In this document: positions 5,878 to 6,675 of the stretch, piece by piece
Layout of the letters: every line of letters begins with the position of its first letter
How positions within the stretch are numbered: position 1 is the first letter of the stretch
NCBI GenBank assembly: GCA_903913355.1
Contig: CAIWKU010000065.1
Coordinates: forward strand, 1 to 6,675
DNA: 6,675 nt
Source of the DNA: an uncultured Bacteroidota bacterium
GTDB taxonomy: Bacteria; Bacteroidota; Bacteroidia; Chitinophagales; Chitinophagaceae
Reading direction: 5' to 3'
Notes under the pieces: model-generated
Told to the model about the DNA's origin: nothing
Seen by the model: only the letters and a program-made list of their open reading frames with translations
Database searches by the model: none
Made by a program: the position numbers and the translations under genes

Positions 5878-6675
5878 TCAATTATACAGCCATTTTGCTA
5901 TTTGATAGTTATACTGGATTACGGAAGGTTTTATAACAGGTGGAGTGTTATACATAAACAAAGGCACTTTAGCTTCATACAAAGAACCATGTGATCGGTA
6001 ATTGGCTGGGAGCACTTCATTTTCAGTATCCAGGTCACCAAAAACCGTAGTAGAGTCACCTAGTACTACCAGGTCTCCAATTCTTGCTGGCATTAGATGG
6101 AACCTTTTTACGGCTTCTTGCCGGGTAATCACTTCATCTACACCTTTCAATTGTTTAATGCCTTGGATAACACGAGCCCTGTCTGAACTGTCTTTTAAGT
6201 AAACATAAGAAGTGCCGCCAAACCCCCTGTGGTGTTTAAAATACTTATCCCTTTCGGGGGAAATAGCCATTTTGATGCTGATATTTCGTTTAGCAAGTGC
6301 TTTTTCAATATCCCAGCAAAAACTTTTATGATTCACATGGTGATCAGCGGTTAATAAGATAACGGCGTTGGGTAATACCTCCATCATCCTGCCAATCAGG
6401 CTATCAAGTGCATGTAAATGTTCTTTGGATTCTTTTTCTTCCGGAGCCCATGTATGCATAGGATAGTCGGTAGTATGAATATAGAAGAGATCTATAGCAG
6501 GATTGTGTTGCATACTATAAATAGCGGCATTTAGTAACCAATAATTTACTTCTCTGCTATAAATTGAAGGAGGTACACCCATTACGTCGATCCATTTTTT
6601 AGAAGCAGTTTCAGGTGATATAGCTTCATCTGTGCCTTTAAACAGAAGGCCTGTTGTTTTTTTCTTACTGGAAAA
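5878..6675 (-). CDS. Alkaline-phosphatase-superfamily hydrolase, phosphonoacetate hydrolase-like, C-terminal part; 5' end outside window
   Basis: The frame is open from the right edge (6675) to the stop at 5878-5880, giving 265 visible residues. An internal ATG at 6582 is not the start, because conserved sequence continues upstream of it. Metal ligands of the two-zinc superfamily are visible: D70 and H74 in TTDYPMH, D111 and H112 in LLTADHH, and H229 in YRSHGSL (fragment numbering). The nucleophile threonine and first aspartate would lie upstream, outside the window. Several stretches resemble phosphonoacetate hydrolase (PhnA type) as I remember it: GVPPSIYSREV, the DYxxH-x-x-AP segment, TADHxxNxK, the HHRGFGGTSYVYL region, RIGDLVVLGDSTTVFG, and the final RSHG...VPL. 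Such enzymes split phosphonoacetate to acetate and phosphate; relatives are phosphodiesterases or nucleotide pyrophosphatases, so the substrate is uncertain. Differences from PhnA are TADHH where TADHG is usual and HGS where HGG is usual. No other phosphonate gene is in view. It is convergent with msrA across 22 bases. Confidence 0.82.
   Translation of the reverse strand, partial: FSSKKKTTGLLFKGTDEAISPETASKKWIDVMGVPPSIYSREVNYWLLNAAIYSMQHNPAIDLFYIHTTDYPMHTWAPEEKESKEHLHALDSLIGRMMEVLPNAVILLTADHHVNHKSFCWDIEKALAKRNISIKMAISPERDKYFKHHRGFGGTSYVYLKDSSDRARVIQGIKQLKGVDEVITRQEAVKRFHLMPARIGDLVVLGDSTTVFGDLDTENEVLPANYRSHGSLYEAKVPLFMYNTPPVIKPSVIQYNYQIAKWLYN

Overview
The window looks like an ordinary chromosomal segment of a Bacteroidota bacterium, plausibly a Chitinophagaceae-type soil or water organism. 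This is inferred from several signs: AT-leaning sequence, almost no Shine-Dalgarno sites before clear starts, a thrA-thrB-thrC order with a ThrA-type homoserine dehydrogenase, a Tat-exported Gfo/Idh/MocA oxidoreductase, and envelope-directed methionine sulfoxide reductases. No rRNA, tRNA, insertion sequence, CRISPR array or phage gene is visible. Exact placement would need a database search.

Layout. Positions 1-2976 (+) carry the threonine branch in pathway order: the C-terminal end of homoserine dehydrogenase (probably the second half of a bifunctional aspartokinase/homoserine dehydrogenase), then homoserine kinase, then threonine synthase. Together they take aspartate semialdehyde through homoserine and O-phosphohomoserine to threonine. 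Gaps of 34 and 69 bases suggest one operon. Between the convergent thrC and the next gene lies a long imperfect hairpin with T-runs on both sides (2984-3039), a good candidate for a bidirectional terminator. Positions 3098-4408 (-) encode a Gfo/Idh/MocA-family oxidoreductase with a textbook twin-arginine signal.

A 240-base divergent intergenic region (4409-4648) separates it from a two-gene operon (+): exported MsrB (4649-5197) and lipoprotein MsrA (5223-5855). These would repair oxidised methionine in the cell envelope. Both are reduced to a single catalytic cysteine in the mature domain: the MsrB has lost all four zinc cysteines and the usual resolving cysteine, and the MsrA has no C-terminal resolving cysteines. 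Convergent to msrA, and running off the right edge, is the C-terminal part of an alkaline-phosphatase-superfamily metallohydrolase that most resembles phosphonoacetate hydrolase (5878-6675, -).

I do not see a wholly new system. The points most worth a second look are the paired single-cysteine envelope Msr enzymes, the phosphonoacetate-hydrolase-like protein in a non-phosphonate context, the Tat-exported nucleotide-dependent oxidoreductase, the perfect 14-bp palindrome in the divergent promoter region, and the bidirectional hairpin after thrC.
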